Notes: generated by a model from the letters alone, not told the origin. Positions 1 through 7,483 are shown, counted from the first letter of the stretch. The stretch: 17,413 bases of DNA from Frankiales bacterium (GCA_025464795.1 JAODNB010000083.1:1-17413), one strand, 5' to 3'. Numbers and translations are program-made.

Positions 1-704
1 GATCGCGATGCTGTCCTCGAGCCACAGCCCACCCGGGACGGCGTCGGTCATCTCGAACTTCGCGGTCACGGCCACGCGGTCCTGCACCGCTTCACGCACC
101 GCTGCTGCCACCCGTCGTGGGAACAGCGCCCGGGCTGCTGCCGAACCGCCCCACTCGTCCTTGCGGCGGTTCCACTTGGGACTCATGAAGCTGTTGATCA
201 GGTAGTGGTGGCCCATGTGGATCTCGATCGCGTCGAAGCCGGCCTCAGCGAGGACGAGGGCGCCGGCGGCGAAGTCCGAGATCAGCCGAGCGATGTCGGA
301 GGGGCTGGCTGCGGTGAAGCGCGTCCCGAGCGGGCTGAAGCCGGCCGACGCGCACAGCGCCTTCTGCTTGGTGGCATGGCTCTGCGCGACCGGGCCTGCG
401 TGGCCGATCTGGGCGCTCACCGCGGCGCCCTCGGCGTGGACCGCCTCGGCGAGACGCGTGAGGCCGGGCAGGGACTGCGGACGCAGGACGATCTCGTTGG
501 GTGCGCCGCGGCCCTCCATGGAGACCGCGCAGTACGCGACCGTGGTGAGCCCGACGCCGCCGGCGGCGTAGGCGCGGTGGAAGTCGATCAGCGCGTCGGT
601 GACCTCGCCTCTCGGGCTCATCCCCTCGAACGTGGCTGCCTTCACGAACCGGTTCCTCAGCGTGACAGGACCGAGAGAGGCAGGACTAACAGGTCGGAGG
701 GCAT
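1..704 (-). CDS. NADH:flavin oxidoreductase (Old Yellow Enzyme family), N-terminal part, apparent frameshift near start
   Basis: The gene runs off the left edge. From 660 down to 1 the minus strand gives 220 uninterrupted codons that read as an FMN-dependent OYE-family barrel: SLGPVTLRNRF at the N-terminus, then KAATFEGM, VAYCAVSMEGR, QIGHAG and the family hallmark region with IEIHMGHHYLINSF followed by NRRKDEWGGS. Such enzymes use NAD(P)H to reduce activated C=C bonds; the substrate here is unknown, and about 120-170 C-terminal residues are missing. The start is odd. The best ATG (704-702, leaderless geometry behind a promoter-like -10) reads MPSDL and then shifts out of frame to a TGA at 659-657. 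One extra base near 687-690 would join MPSDL to SPASLGPVTLRNRF, an ordinary OYE N-terminus. Without that base, the only in-frame standard starts are upstream at 765 (ATG) or 771 (GTG), across the operator and into the tetR start. It is either a sequencing error, a real inactivating deletion, or an unusual long N-terminus. Family call is firm; start is not. Confidence 0.85.
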
Positions 705-710
705 GCCGGA

Positions 711-739
711 ACCATAACCGGACAGAGGTTGTCCGTAAA
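711..739 (-). promoter_or_regulatory. Putative leaderless promoter of the flavin oxidoreductase gene
   Basis: On the minus strand a -35-like TTTACG (739-734) and a -10-like TATGGT (716-711) are 17 bp apart. Six bases after the -10 comes the ATG at 704, so transcription would begin at or beside the A of the start codon. Each hexamer matches the vegetative consensus at four of six positions. This geometry supports 704 as the ancestral start of the OYE gene. It is a prediction by eye. Confidence 0.4.
719..735. promoter_or_regulatory. Inverted repeat, putative TetR operator
   Basis: CGGACA and TGTCCG form perfect 6-bp arms around a 5-bp spacer (GAGGT). The site lies between the divergent flavin oxidoreductase and TetR genes. 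It falls between the predicted -35 and -10 of the oxidoreductase promoter and overlaps the TTGTCC that could be the tetR -35. TetR proteins commonly repress themselves and a divergent neighbour from one such site, so this is the obvious operator candidate. Binding is inferred. Confidence 0.5.
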
Positions 740-757
740 GAGGATCCTTGGCAGACT
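729..757 (+). promoter_or_regulatory. Weak candidate promoter for the TetR gene
   Basis: TTGTCC (729-734) and CAGACT (752-757) are 17 bp apart, and the tetR ATG follows after six bases, again a leaderless layout. The -10 match is poor (three of six). It is listed because the spacing is right and the inverted repeat at 719-735 covers the -35. Confidence 0.25.
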
Positions 758-763
758 GGCGGC

Positions 764-1345
764 ATGATCACCGAACGAGGGCGTCCGCGCGACCCGTCCC
801 TCGAGCAGAAGGTCTTCGACGCGGCCCTGGCGGTCTACCGCACCAAAGGCTGGTCGGGCTTCACGCTGGACGCCGTCGCTCGCGGCGCCGGCGTCGGCCG
901 GGAGGCGCTCTACCGTCGCTGGGCCAGCAAGGCTGATCTGCTGGGCGACGCTGTGCAGGCGCACTCCCCCGTCCTCGCACCGCTCGACTCCGGAAGCACC
1001 CGTGACGACCTCACAGCCCTGGTACGCCACTTCCTCGCGAGCTACCGCGACCCGTTCGGCGTGGTCGGCCTGCGCATGGTGCTCGACGCCCAGGAGGTGC
1101 CCGACCTCGCGAAGCGGTTCCGGACCATGGTCGACGGGCAGCGCCTGCGTCACGTGCAGGCGGTGGTCAGGCGCGGGATCCAACGGGGGGACCTGGCTCC
1201 CGGACTGTCCGTCCGAGCAGTGGTCGAGGTCCTCACCGGCGCCACCCTCACGCACGTGCTGTTCGGCGGCGGGGCCAGGCTGTCGGCAGCGGCTGAGGAG
1301 CGGTGGGTCACGGAGCTCGTCACCATGCTGACGGCGCGCGCGTGA
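764..1345 (+). CDS. TetR/AcrR-family transcriptional regulator
   Basis: This 193-residue protein has the size and layout of a TetR repressor. Residues 14-60 hold the DNA-binding domain: a first helix (QKVFDAALAVYRTKGW), then FTLDAVARGAGVGREALYRRW, the helix-turn-helix, and SKADLL, the usual start of helix 4. The remaining roughly 130 residues are the helical ligand-binding and dimer domain, which does not reveal the ligand. The ATG at 764 was chosen because it begins just before the conserved helix 1; the open frame extends upstream to 599, but that part lies antisense to the flavin oxidoreductase gene. There is no good Shine-Dalgarno sequence, consistent with a leaderless mRNA. The divergent position and shared inverted repeat suggest that it represses the oxidoreductase gene and itself, relieved by an electrophilic or aromatic inducer. 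The inducer is speculation. Confidence 0.9.
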   Translation: MITERGRPRDPSLEQKVFDAALAVYRTKGWSGFTLDAVARGAGVGREALYRRWASKADLLGDAVQAHSPVLAPLDSGSTRDDLTALVRHFLASYRDPFGVVGLRMVLDAQEVPDLAKRFRTMVDGQRLRHVQAVVRRGIQRGDLAPGLSVRAVVEVLTGATLTHVLFGGGARLSAAAEERWVTELVTMLTARA

Positions 1346-1347
1346 CC

Positions 1348-1367
1348 CCCGTCGTTCTCCTCACGGG
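1348..1367. terminator. Weak hairpin between convergent genes
   Basis: CCCGT and ACGGG form 5-bp arms around a 10-base loop in the 49-bp gap between the ends of the TetR and GAF-PucR genes. There is no T-run. A shared terminator is expected here, but this hairpin is weak evidence for one. Confidence 0.25.
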
Positions 1368-1394
1368 CTTAAGGGGCAGGCGCGGCCCTCGCGC

Positions 1395-3206
1395 TCAGAG
1401 CAGGCCCGACAGCCGATGGAGCCTGAGGGCCACGTGCACGTCGAGCGCCGCGTCAGGCTCGCGCCAGCCCTCGCCGAGCACCGTCCCGATGCGGGTGAGT
1501 CGCTGGTAGAGCGTGTTGGGGTGGATGTGCAGCCGCTCCGCCGTTGCGGTGTGCTGACGTCCACTGGCGAGGTACTCCTCCAGCGTGCGCGCGAGGTCCG
1601 TCCCACGGGTGGAGTCGTGCTCGAGCAGGGGGCCGACCGTGCGGCGCACGAACTCGGTCGCCTCGTCCGGGCCGTCGGTGGACAGCAGGAAGCGATGCAC
1701 GCCGAGCGCCATGGCGTCACCGACCACGCCGCGCCGGCCGAGGGCGAGCAGCGCCTGCAGGCACCGGCGAGCGGCCGCGTGCGCTGCCGGCAGGGCGGCC
1801 GCTCCGACCACGACGGGGCTGAGGCCCGCGGTCGCGTAGGGCGAGAGACCCCCCAGTCCGGTGCCTTCCGGGACGAGCAGCAGGGTTCGGCCTGCCCGCT
1901 CGACGACGAGACCACCGGCTCGGCGGGCCAGCTCCACGGCGGTGCTGCGGGCCTGCTGCTCGTGGCCGTCGAGGGCCTCGACCAGCGCGAGCACGTGCGG
2001 CTTCGACAGGTCGACGCGGACCGAAGCGGCCCGCTTCTGCAGGACATCGGCCTCGCCCCCCTCGACCAGCGCTGCCAGGAGCTCCCCCTGGGAACGGGTC
2101 GCGGCGTCGTTCAGGGCCCGTTCCTGGACGAGTGACAGCGCGATCCCGAGGGCTCCGCGCTCGAGCAGCCGGACCTCCGCGTCGTCGGCTCCCCCATGGC
2201 CCGCGACCACGAGGCAGCCGAGGTAGTCGTCGGCTGCCACCACCGGGCACAGCACCATGATCTCGTCGCCGACCCCTTGCACGACAACGGTTCGGCGGTC
2301 GGTCACGTCGGCGAACTGCCCGGCCGCCGAGGGGCTGCGGAGATCAGGTCCGGCGAGCAGCCGGTCCTGCGCGTCGACGAGCTGCACTGGGACCTTCAGC
2401 ACGTCGGCGAGGGCCTGCACGACCTCTGCCGGGCCGCCACCGCGGACCACGGCCTCGGTGAGGCGCTCGTGCAGCGCGATGGCACGGTCGACCGCGGACG
2501 CCGCGGTGCGAAGCCGGTCATTGGCCTCCCGCAGGTCGTCGGAGGAGGACCGCTCGGCGTCGAACAGGCGGGCGTTCTCCATGGCGATGGCCGCGTGCGA
2601 CGCGAGCCCCGCGAGCAGGTTGACCTCGCCCTCGGTGAAGGGCCGCTGCGACCGCTCGGCAGCGAAGAGCACCCCAAGGGTCTCGCCGCGCGCGTGCAGC
2701 GGGACGCCGAGGATGCTCCGCAGCTTCTCCTCACCGGCGAGGTTGTCAGCATCCGCCTCGTGCGTGATGGTGGCGTCCCCCAGGTAGTCGCTGGTCCAAG
2801 CAGCACGGCCGGACGACACGATGCGCCCTGCGAGGCCGGCCGTGAGGGACAGCCGGATGTCACGGAACGACGGGCCGAACGTCCCGTCGAAGTAACGGAT
2901 CCGCAGCGAGTCGCCCTCGAGCAGGGCGAGGTAGGTGACATCGGTGCGCAGGAGCTGGCGGGCCTGGACGGCGATGTCGGTGAGCAGGGCTGACAGGTCG
3001 CGCACGGACGTCAGCCGCGCGGCGATCTCCGACAGGGCAGACAGCTCGGTGGCGCGCTGAGCCCGCTCCCGGAGCAAGCCGTGCAGCTGCAGGGCGCGTC
3101 GAGCATCTGCCTCGTTCTCCGGACCTGACCCGGCCTGCCGGTGAGCGTCGAGCTCGTCGACCGAGGCGTCGCGCAGCAGCAGCTCGAGCCAGGTCTCGTC
3201 CGTCAC
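1395..3206 (-). CDS. GAF-domain PucR-family transcriptional regulator
   Basis: A 603-residue cytoplasmic regulator. Residues 1-60 are a helical lead-in. About 68-213 is a GAF sensor domain (LTDIAVQARQLLRTDVTYLALL, later LRSILGVPLHARGETLGVLFAA and AIAMENARLF). A long middle region follows, and about 543-603 is the PucR C-terminal helix-turn-helix (ATAERLHIHPNTLYQRLTRI). PucR proteins usually activate or repress catabolic genes in response to a small molecule; here the GAF domain is the likely sensor, but no ligand can be read. Translation starts at a GTG (3206-3204) seven bases after the stop of the upstream regulator, so it is the last gene of the operon starting at 6508. A short ATG-GCC-GGG-TGA also overlaps the upstream stop, possibly helping ribosomes re-initiate. 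Having two PucR proteins in one operon is unusual. Confidence 0.9.
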   Translation of the reverse strand: MTDETWLELLLRDASVDELDAHRQAGSGPENEADARRALQLHGLLRERAQRATELSALSEIAARLTSVRDLSALLTDIAVQARQLLRTDVTYLALLEGDSLRIRYFDGTFGPSFRDIRLSLTAGLAGRIVSSGRAAWTSDYLGDATITHEADADNLAGEEKLRSILGVPLHARGETLGVLFAAERSQRPFTEGEVNLLAGLASHAAIAMENARLFDAERSSSDDLREANDRLRTAASAVDRAIALHERLTEAVVRGGGPAEVVQALADVLKVPVQLVDAQDRLLAGPDLRSPSAAGQFADVTDRRTVVVQGVGDEIMVLCPVVAADDYLGCLVVAGHGGADDAEVRLLERGALGIALSLVQERALNDAATRSQGELLAALVEGGEADVLQKRAASVRVDLSKPHVLALVEALDGHEQQARSTAVELARRAGGLVVERAGRTLLLVPEGTGLGGLSPYATAGLSPVVVGAAALPAAHAAARRCLQALLALGRRGVVGDAMALGVHRFLLSTDGPDEATEFVRRTVGPLLEHDSTRGTDLARTLEEYLASGRQHTATAERLHIHPNTLYQRLTRIGTVLGEGWREPDAALDVHVALRLHRLSGLL

Positions 3207-3213
3207 CCGGCCA

Positions 3214-4257
3214 TCAAACCGCGAGGAGCAGCTGCAGCGCGAGGAGCTGTCGCGGGCGGTTGAGGTCCAGCCCGCTGATCTCTCCCGCCCGCTTCAGGCG
3301 GTAGCGCAGGGTGTTCGCATGGACGTGAAGGGCAGCGGCGGCAGTGGGGACGTCGAAGCCCGCACGGCACCACCCCGTGAGGCTCGCCACCAGCTCACCC
3401 GCCGTGCGAGCGTCGTGGTCCTGCAGCCGCCTCAGGGGTCCGTCGTCCAGCAAGCGGCCAAGGTCTCCGACCGCTGCCTGCGCCTCTTGCAGCACGAGCT
3501 CGGCGGCCACCGCCGGGTCTCGCGGGTCGCCGACGGGACGGTCGAGGGCCACTGCCGCCTGCAAGCTCGCCGTGGCGAGACGACCGGCCGTCACCCAGTC
3601 GGAGGCGTCGTCGTCGACACGGCACAGGCCACCGCTCAGGCTTGGCGTGGTGCTACGCAGCCGGGTGATCAGGTCAGTGGGCTCGTCATCAGGTGCCAGC
3701 GCGAGGAGGACGATGTCGCCCTCGACGTGGACGCGGGTGGGAGTACCGGCGACAGCTGCGAGCACCGTCCGGGCCAGCCGCCTCGCGGGCAGCTCGGACT
3801 GCAGGGCGACGATCAGGGCTGCGGGAGCAGCACCGCGGCGAGCCGGTCCGCGCGGGTGCAGCAGCTCCTCGAAGACCGTGTCGTGCACGGCGGCGCCCTC
3901 GTCGCTCAGGGCCTCGTGCAGCAGCGGTAGCGCCTCCTGCACCTGGGTCACCTCGCAGCCGAGGAACCAGGCCGTCGTGCCCTCGCCGAGCTCGGCAGCC
4001 AGCAGCACCACCTGTCCGAGCGCTCCTCGGGCGAGGCCGGACGAGCGCGTCCACCTGACGGCGGAGCGCAAGGACGCGGTGCGCTTGGTCAGCAGGGACT
4101 GGACGAGCGCGGCGGGGCACTCGGTCGCTCCGGTGCCGTGGCAGAGCACGTCCCCGAAGCGCTCGACGACCACCCACGCACCCGTCCGCGCGGCAAGGGC
4201 GTCGACCAGCTCGGGGAGGGTCGGGGCGCAGAGCCGTCCCAGGGTCGCGACCGACAT
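3214..4257 (-). CDS. PucR/CdaR-type helix-turn-helix regulator
   Basis: A 347-residue DNA-binding regulator. The C-terminal 55 residues are the PucR helix-turn-helix: FDVPTAAAALHVHANTLRYRLKRAGEI, then a last helix ending ALQLLLAV. The middle (about 140-250) has the look of the degenerate GGDEF-like domain found in CdaR/PucR proteins. Residues 1-130 form an N-terminal sensor-like region (ELVDALAARTGAWVVVERFGDVLCHG) without a recognisable GAF or PAS signature. The ATG (4257-4255) shares one base with the TGA of the preceding dehydrogenase (TGATG), so the two are probably translationally coupled. It is most likely a local activator or repressor of the hydrolase/dehydrogenase operon. It is not a duplicate of the downstream GAF-PucR protein outside the DNA-binding domain. 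Confidence 0.88.
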   Translation of the reverse strand: MSVATLGRLCAPTLPELVDALAARTGAWVVVERFGDVLCHGTGATECPAALVQSLLTKRTASLRSAVRWTRSSGLARGALGQVVLLAAELGEGTTAWFLGCEVTQVQEALPLLHEALSDEGAAVHDTVFEELLHPRGPARRGAAPAALIVALQSELPARRLARTVLAAVAGTPTRVHVEGDIVLLALAPDDEPTDLITRLRSTTPSLSGGLCRVDDDASDWVTAGRLATASLQAAVALDRPVGDPRDPAVAAELVLQEAQAAVGDLGRLLDDGPLRRLQDHDARTAGELVASLTGWCRAGFDVPTAAAALHVHANTLRYRLKRAGEISGLDLNRPRQLLALQLLLAV

Positions 4258-5669
4258 CAGAGGACCTTGCCCGGGTTGAAGATCCCGAGCGGGTCGAGGG
4301 CGTCCTTGACGGCGCGTTGCATGAGCAGGCTGTTGGGGTCGAGCTCGCGTCTCATCCCGCCGCGCTTGAGCAGACCGACGCCGTGCTCACCGGTGACGGT
4401 GCCCCCGAGGGCGATCGCCGCATCGAGCAGGTCCTCGAACGCGGACTGCGCGGCGACCCGGGCGTTGTCGTCACCGGCCGGCGTGAGGATCAGCGGGTGC
4501 AGGTTGCCGTCGCCGGCATGGGCGATGGTCGCGATCCGGACCTCGTGCCGTCGCGCGATCACCTCCACCTCCGCCAGCATCTGCGGCAGCAGGGAGCGCT
4601 TCACGACGATGTCCTCGGTGAGGACCGGGCCGAGCCGCTCGACCGCCGGGTAGACAAGCCGACGGGCCTCGAACAGCGCCTCGGCCTCGGCGTCGTCCGT
4701 CGACTGCGCGGCCCACACCGCACCCGCCTCCTCGAAGCACGCGACGATCGCTCGAGCCTCGTCGTCACCGGCGTCGCCGTTGGTGTCGACGCGGGCGAGC
4801 AGCATGGCTGCGGAGTCGGCCTCCAGGCCCAGGTGCTTCCACTCCTCGACCGCCTCCAGGCAGTAGCGGTCCAGCAGCTCCAGCGCCGAGGGGGTGAGAC
4901 CTGCCTTCGTGACGATGGCGACCGCTCTGCCCGCGTCCACCAGGCTGCGGAAGGACCCCACGACCGTCTTCGGGGAGCCTGTCAGCGCGGGACGAAGGCG
5001 AAGGGTCACCTCGGTGACCACGCCGAGCGTGCCCTCGGAACCCACCATGAGAGACGTCATGTCGTATCCGGCCACGCCCTTGTTCGTCTTGCGCCCGTAC
5101 GCCAGCGCCGTGCCGTAGCCGGCCGGGCCGCCGACGACCGCGCGCAGGCCGAGGACGTAGTCGCGCGTGACGCCGTACTTCAAGCAGCACAGCCCGCCGG
5201 CGTTGGTCGCGACGTTGCCGCCGATGGTCGACCAGGGTGCGCTGGCAGGGTCCGGCGGGTACCAGAGTCCGTGCTCGGCCACCTTGGCCTTGAGCTCGTT
5301 GTTGACGATGCCCGGCTGCACGACGCACATGAGGTTCTCGGCGTCGATCTCGATCACGGCATCCATGCGGGAGACGTCCAGGACCAGGCAGCCGTCCGTC
5401 GCGTTGGCGCCACCGGACAGGCCCGTACCCGCCCCGCGGGTGACGACCGGGACCCCGAGATCGGCACACACCTTCACGGCGTGCGAGACCTCGGCCTCCG
5501 AGCGCGCCCGCAGTCCCACCGCGGCCCTGCCGACAGCGGCCCACTCCGCCTCGTCGTGGCTGATGCTCGACAGGACGTCGCGGTCGACCACCAGCCGGTC
5601 CGCGGGGATCCCGCGGCCCAGCAGCTCCAGCAGCATCTCGGTACCCGACGGCACGGGAAGGGCCGTCAT
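4257..5669 (-). CDS. FAD-linked 2-hydroxyacid dehydrogenase (GlcD / D-lactate dehydrogenase type)
   Basis: A 470-residue flavoprotein of the VAO/PCMH family. Residues 50-230 are the FAD-binding domain, with VTRGAGTGLSGG (77-87), VQPG (117-120), STIGGNVATNAGG (147-159), VAGYDMTSLMVGSEGTLG. Residues 235-470 are the FAD-oxidase C-terminal domain, with TEDIVV (351-356), the metal-site motif HAGDGNLHP (384-392) and GEHGVG (427-432). Family members oxidise glycolate, D-lactate or other 2-hydroxyacids to 2-oxoacids and hand electrons to the respiratory chain or an electron-transfer flavoprotein. The ATG at 5669 overlaps the hydrolase stop as ATGA, and its own stop abuts the PucR gene as TGATG. An upstream extension of the frame to 5837 lies inside the hydrolase gene and was not used. 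No GlcF-like iron-sulfur subunit is nearby, so it probably acts alone or with a remote partner. The exact substrate is unknown. Confidence 0.9.
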   Translation of the reverse strand: MTALPVPSGTEMLLELLGRGIPADRLVVDRDVLSSISHDEAEWAAVGRAAVGLRARSEAEVSHAVKVCADLGVPVVTRGAGTGLSGGANATDGCLVLDVSRMDAVIEIDAENLMCVVQPGIVNNELKAKVAEHGLWYPPDPASAPWSTIGGNVATNAGGLCCLKYGVTRDYVLGLRAVVGGPAGYGTALAYGRKTNKGVAGYDMTSLMVGSEGTLGVVTEVTLRLRPALTGSPKTVVGSFRSLVDAGRAVAIVTKAGLTPSALELLDRYCLEAVEEWKHLGLEADSAAMLLARVDTNGDAGDDEARAIVACFEEAGAVWAAQSTDDAEAEALFEARRLVYPAVERLGPVLTEDIVVKRSLLPQMLAEVEVIARRHEVRIATIAHAGDGNLHPLILTPAGDDNARVAAQSAFEDLLDAAIALGGTVTGEHGVGLLKRGGMRRELDPNSLLMQRAVKDALDPLGIFNPGKVL

Positions 5670-6508
5670 GCCAGCGCCTCGCTCAGCAGCTCCGCGGTCA
5701 CGACGGCGCCGGTCTTCGTCATGATGCTGCCGGCGTGGTCCACACCCGCGACGCGACGGATGGTCACGAAGCGACCGCGCAGGGCCTCCACCATCTCCGG
5801 GCTGTACGCGCCGGGCGTGCCCGCCCCGGTGCTCCACTCAGCGACCAGCCAGCGCATCGGGACGGTCACCTCGTCCAGGCGGCTCTGTCCGAAGAAGATG
5901 CTCTGGGCGTCCGCGACCAGGGCCTCGCTCGAGAGCCGGACCCTGCCGGCGCGGAGGTCGTGAGCCAGGTAGTCCAGCAGGAGCGGGTCCGTGGGATCCA
6001 GCAGCGGCGCGGTGTTGGCGGTGAAGAACGCGGCGTACTCCTCGACCGAGCCCCAGTCCTTGCCCAGCCGGCTGAGGCGATCGGCGAAGACGGCGGGAAC
6101 GAGCTCGGGGGTCAGCCCGGCCGGGGGGGTCATCGACGGTCCGCCGTCGACGAGGACGAGGCTCGCGACCCGCTCCGGGTGGGTGGCGGCCAGCTCGACC
6201 GCGACGAACCCGCCCATCGACATCCCGCAGACGTGCACCCGATCGAGACCGAGGGCGTCGAGCACAGCGATCTGGTCCTCGGCGTGCTGCTGCACCGAGG
6301 ACGGGCCCTGCACCTCGACGCTGTCTGCGCGGCCGCGGAGGTCCACGGCCACGAGGGTGAGGTCGGGTGCCTCGGCGTGCAGCCAGTTCCAGAGCTTGCG
6401 CTGGCTGCTGATCCCGTGGATGGCGAGCACGGGGTCCGAGACTCCCTGGATCGTCTCGACGGCCAGGGCACCGCCGGGGACGTCGACGTGCTGCAGGGTG
6501 CTGGTCAT
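5666..6508 (-). CDS. Alpha/beta-hydrolase
   Basis: A 280-residue alpha/beta-hydrolase. Visible elements are the oxyanion-hole HG (31-32, AIHGISSQRKLW), VDLRGRADS (55-63), the nucleophile elbow GMSMGG with Ser97 (95-100), LVLVDGG (117-123) and a C-terminal GVDHAG with His258 as the likely catalytic base. There is no signal peptide, so it acts in the cytoplasm. The family covers esterases, lactonases, C-C hydrolases and haloperoxidase-like enzymes, and the motifs do not choose among them. ATG at 6508 begins just before the first strand. The gene ends in an ATGA overlap with the FAD-linked dehydrogenase, so the hydrolase product may be the acid that the dehydrogenase oxidises (inference). It is first in its operon and has its own promoter-like box, shared with the gene at 6592-7440. 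Confidence 0.88.
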   Translation of the reverse strand: MTSTLQHVDVPGGALAVETIQGVSDPVLAIHGISSQRKLWNWLHAEAPDLTLVAVDLRGRADSVEVQGPSSVQQHAEDQIAVLDALGLDRVHVCGMSMGGFVAVELAATHPERVASLVLVDGGPSMTPPAGLTPELVPAVFADRLSRLGKDWGSVEEYAAFFTANTAPLLDPTDPLLLDYLAHDLRAGRVRLSSEALVADAQSIFFGQSRLDEVTVPMRWLVAEWSTGAGTPGAYSPEMVEALRGRFVTIRRVAGVDHAGSIMTKTGAVVTAELLSEALA

Positions 6509-6515
6509 GGCCTGA

Positions 6516-6529
6516 ACGCTACGGCGGCA
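6516..6529 (-). promoter_or_regulatory. Promoter-like box shared by both hydrolase genes (copy 1)
   Basis: TGCCGCCGTAGCGT lies seven bases before the ATG at 6508. TAGCGT fits the actinobacterial TAnnnT -10 pattern, and the distance fits a leaderless transcript. The same 14 bases occur at 7447-7460 in front of the other hydrolase gene at almost the same distance. No convincing -35 is seen. Confidence 0.5.
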
Positions 6530-6591
6530 ACGCCCCCGCAAGAACGGCCAAGACCTCTACACCTCAGCCTTCGCCATGGAGGATCGCACCA

Positions 6592-7440
6592 CTACCGGGT
6601 GCAGGCAGCCACGACCTCGGGCGCGAACAGCGCCGTGACGTGGTTGCCTTTCACGCGCCGCACGGTGATCAGGGGGTTCCTGGCCGTCCACGGGGCCACA
6701 GCCGCGTCGGAGATGAAGGGCTTCTGTCCGTCGGCCTGCTTGTTCTCTGCGAGGAAGAGCTCTGCCGGGACCTTGAGGTTCTCCAGCCCCGTCAGCACGT
6801 CCGGGCCGAAGAAGCAGTCCACCGCGTCCTCGGCAGCGCGCTGCACGTCCAGACGGGGACGCAGGGTGCCCGACGGCGAGGTCGCCATGTCGGCCTCGAG
6901 CATCGCGAGAATGCGGTCGTTGAGGTCGGGACGCGAGCCGAGCATCTTGCCGAGCCGCGCCTTCTTGGCCACCGCAGCCATGCTCGGCCACTCCTTGTCC
7001 ATGCTGCCGAGCTGCTTGCGGAACATCAGCTTCACGAGGCCCGCGGTCATGAAGAACGGGAACGCCGGGCGGATACCGCCGTCGACGCAGACCAGCCTGC
7101 TCACGCGGCTGGGAGCCTCCTGCGCCACCAGCAACGCGAGGTAGGCACCCATCGAGTGCCCCACGACCACGACGTCGGTGAGGTCGAGCTCCTCGAGGAT
7201 CGACGCCACGTCCTTGGCGTGGGCGAGCAGCCCGGTCGGGCCGGCCATCCCCTGGCCGTCCCCCCGGCCCCGCAGGTCCACCGACAGGATGCGAGCCCCG
7301 GGGAGGTCTTCGGCGAGAGCGGACCAGGTCCGTCCGCTGCCACCGAGCCCGGGCAGGCAGAACAGGGTGGGACCGGAGCCAGGCCACTCGACGACCGTGA
7401 GGCCGGCGACGACGGAGGTTGCAGGGGTGCGCACAGTCAT
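6592..7440 (-). CDS. Alpha/beta-hydrolase
   Basis: A 282-residue alpha/beta-hydrolase with the full set of motifs: LPGLGGSGRTW for the oxyanion region (29-39), VDLRGRGDG (54-62), GHSMGA with nucleophile Ser96 (94-99), LVCVDGG (116-122) and KGNHVTALF with His267. A cap region around 125-215 is Met/Lys-rich (LVKLMFRKQLGSMDKEW). There is no secretion signal. It is related in fold to its downstream neighbour at 5666-6508 but clearly diverged outside the motifs. The gap of 83 bp and a separate promoter-like box suggest the two can be transcribed independently. Likely activity: ester, thioester or lactone hydrolysis on an unknown small molecule. Confidence 0.88.
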   Translation of the reverse strand: MTVRTPATSVVAGLTVVEWPGSGPTLFCLPGLGGSGRTWSALAEDLPGARILSVDLRGRGDGQGMAGPTGLLAHAKDVASILEELDLTDVVVVGHSMGAYLALLVAQEAPSRVSRLVCVDGGIRPAFPFFMTAGLVKLMFRKQLGSMDKEWPSMAAVAKKARLGKMLGSRPDLNDRILAMLEADMATSPSGTLRPRLDVQRAAEDAVDCFFGPDVLTGLENLKVPAELFLAENKQADGQKPFISDAAVAPWTARNPLITVRRVKGNHVTALFAPEVVAACTR

Positions 7441-7446
7441 GGGCCC

Positions 7447-7460
7447 ACGCTACGGCGGCA
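7447..7460 (-). promoter_or_regulatory. Promoter-like box shared by both hydrolase genes (copy 2)
   Basis: TGCCGCCGTAGCGT, identical to the copy at 6516-6529, lies six bases before the ATG at 7440. TAGCGT would be the -10 of a leaderless transcript. The extension TGCCGCCG on its upstream side is conserved with it, hinting at a regulator or sigma-factor contact. Confidence 0.5.
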
Positions 7461-7483
7461 GGCTGCCTCAGGCGACGGACAGG

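Noticed and set aside
599..763. N-terminal extension of the TetR gene to the ATG at 599
   Set aside because: This stretch is antisense to the flavin oxidoreductase N-terminus and holds the operator; TetR proteins normally begin near the ATG at 764.
4317..5963. A 548-codon open frame on the plus strand opposite the FAD-linked dehydrogenase and hydrolase
   Set aside because: It is a shadow frame with no recognisable motif; the minus strand carries full-length enzymes with catalytic residues.
5735..7144. A 469-codon plus-strand frame across both hydrolase genes
   Set aside because: Compositional artefact opposite two verified hydrolases; no start context or motif.
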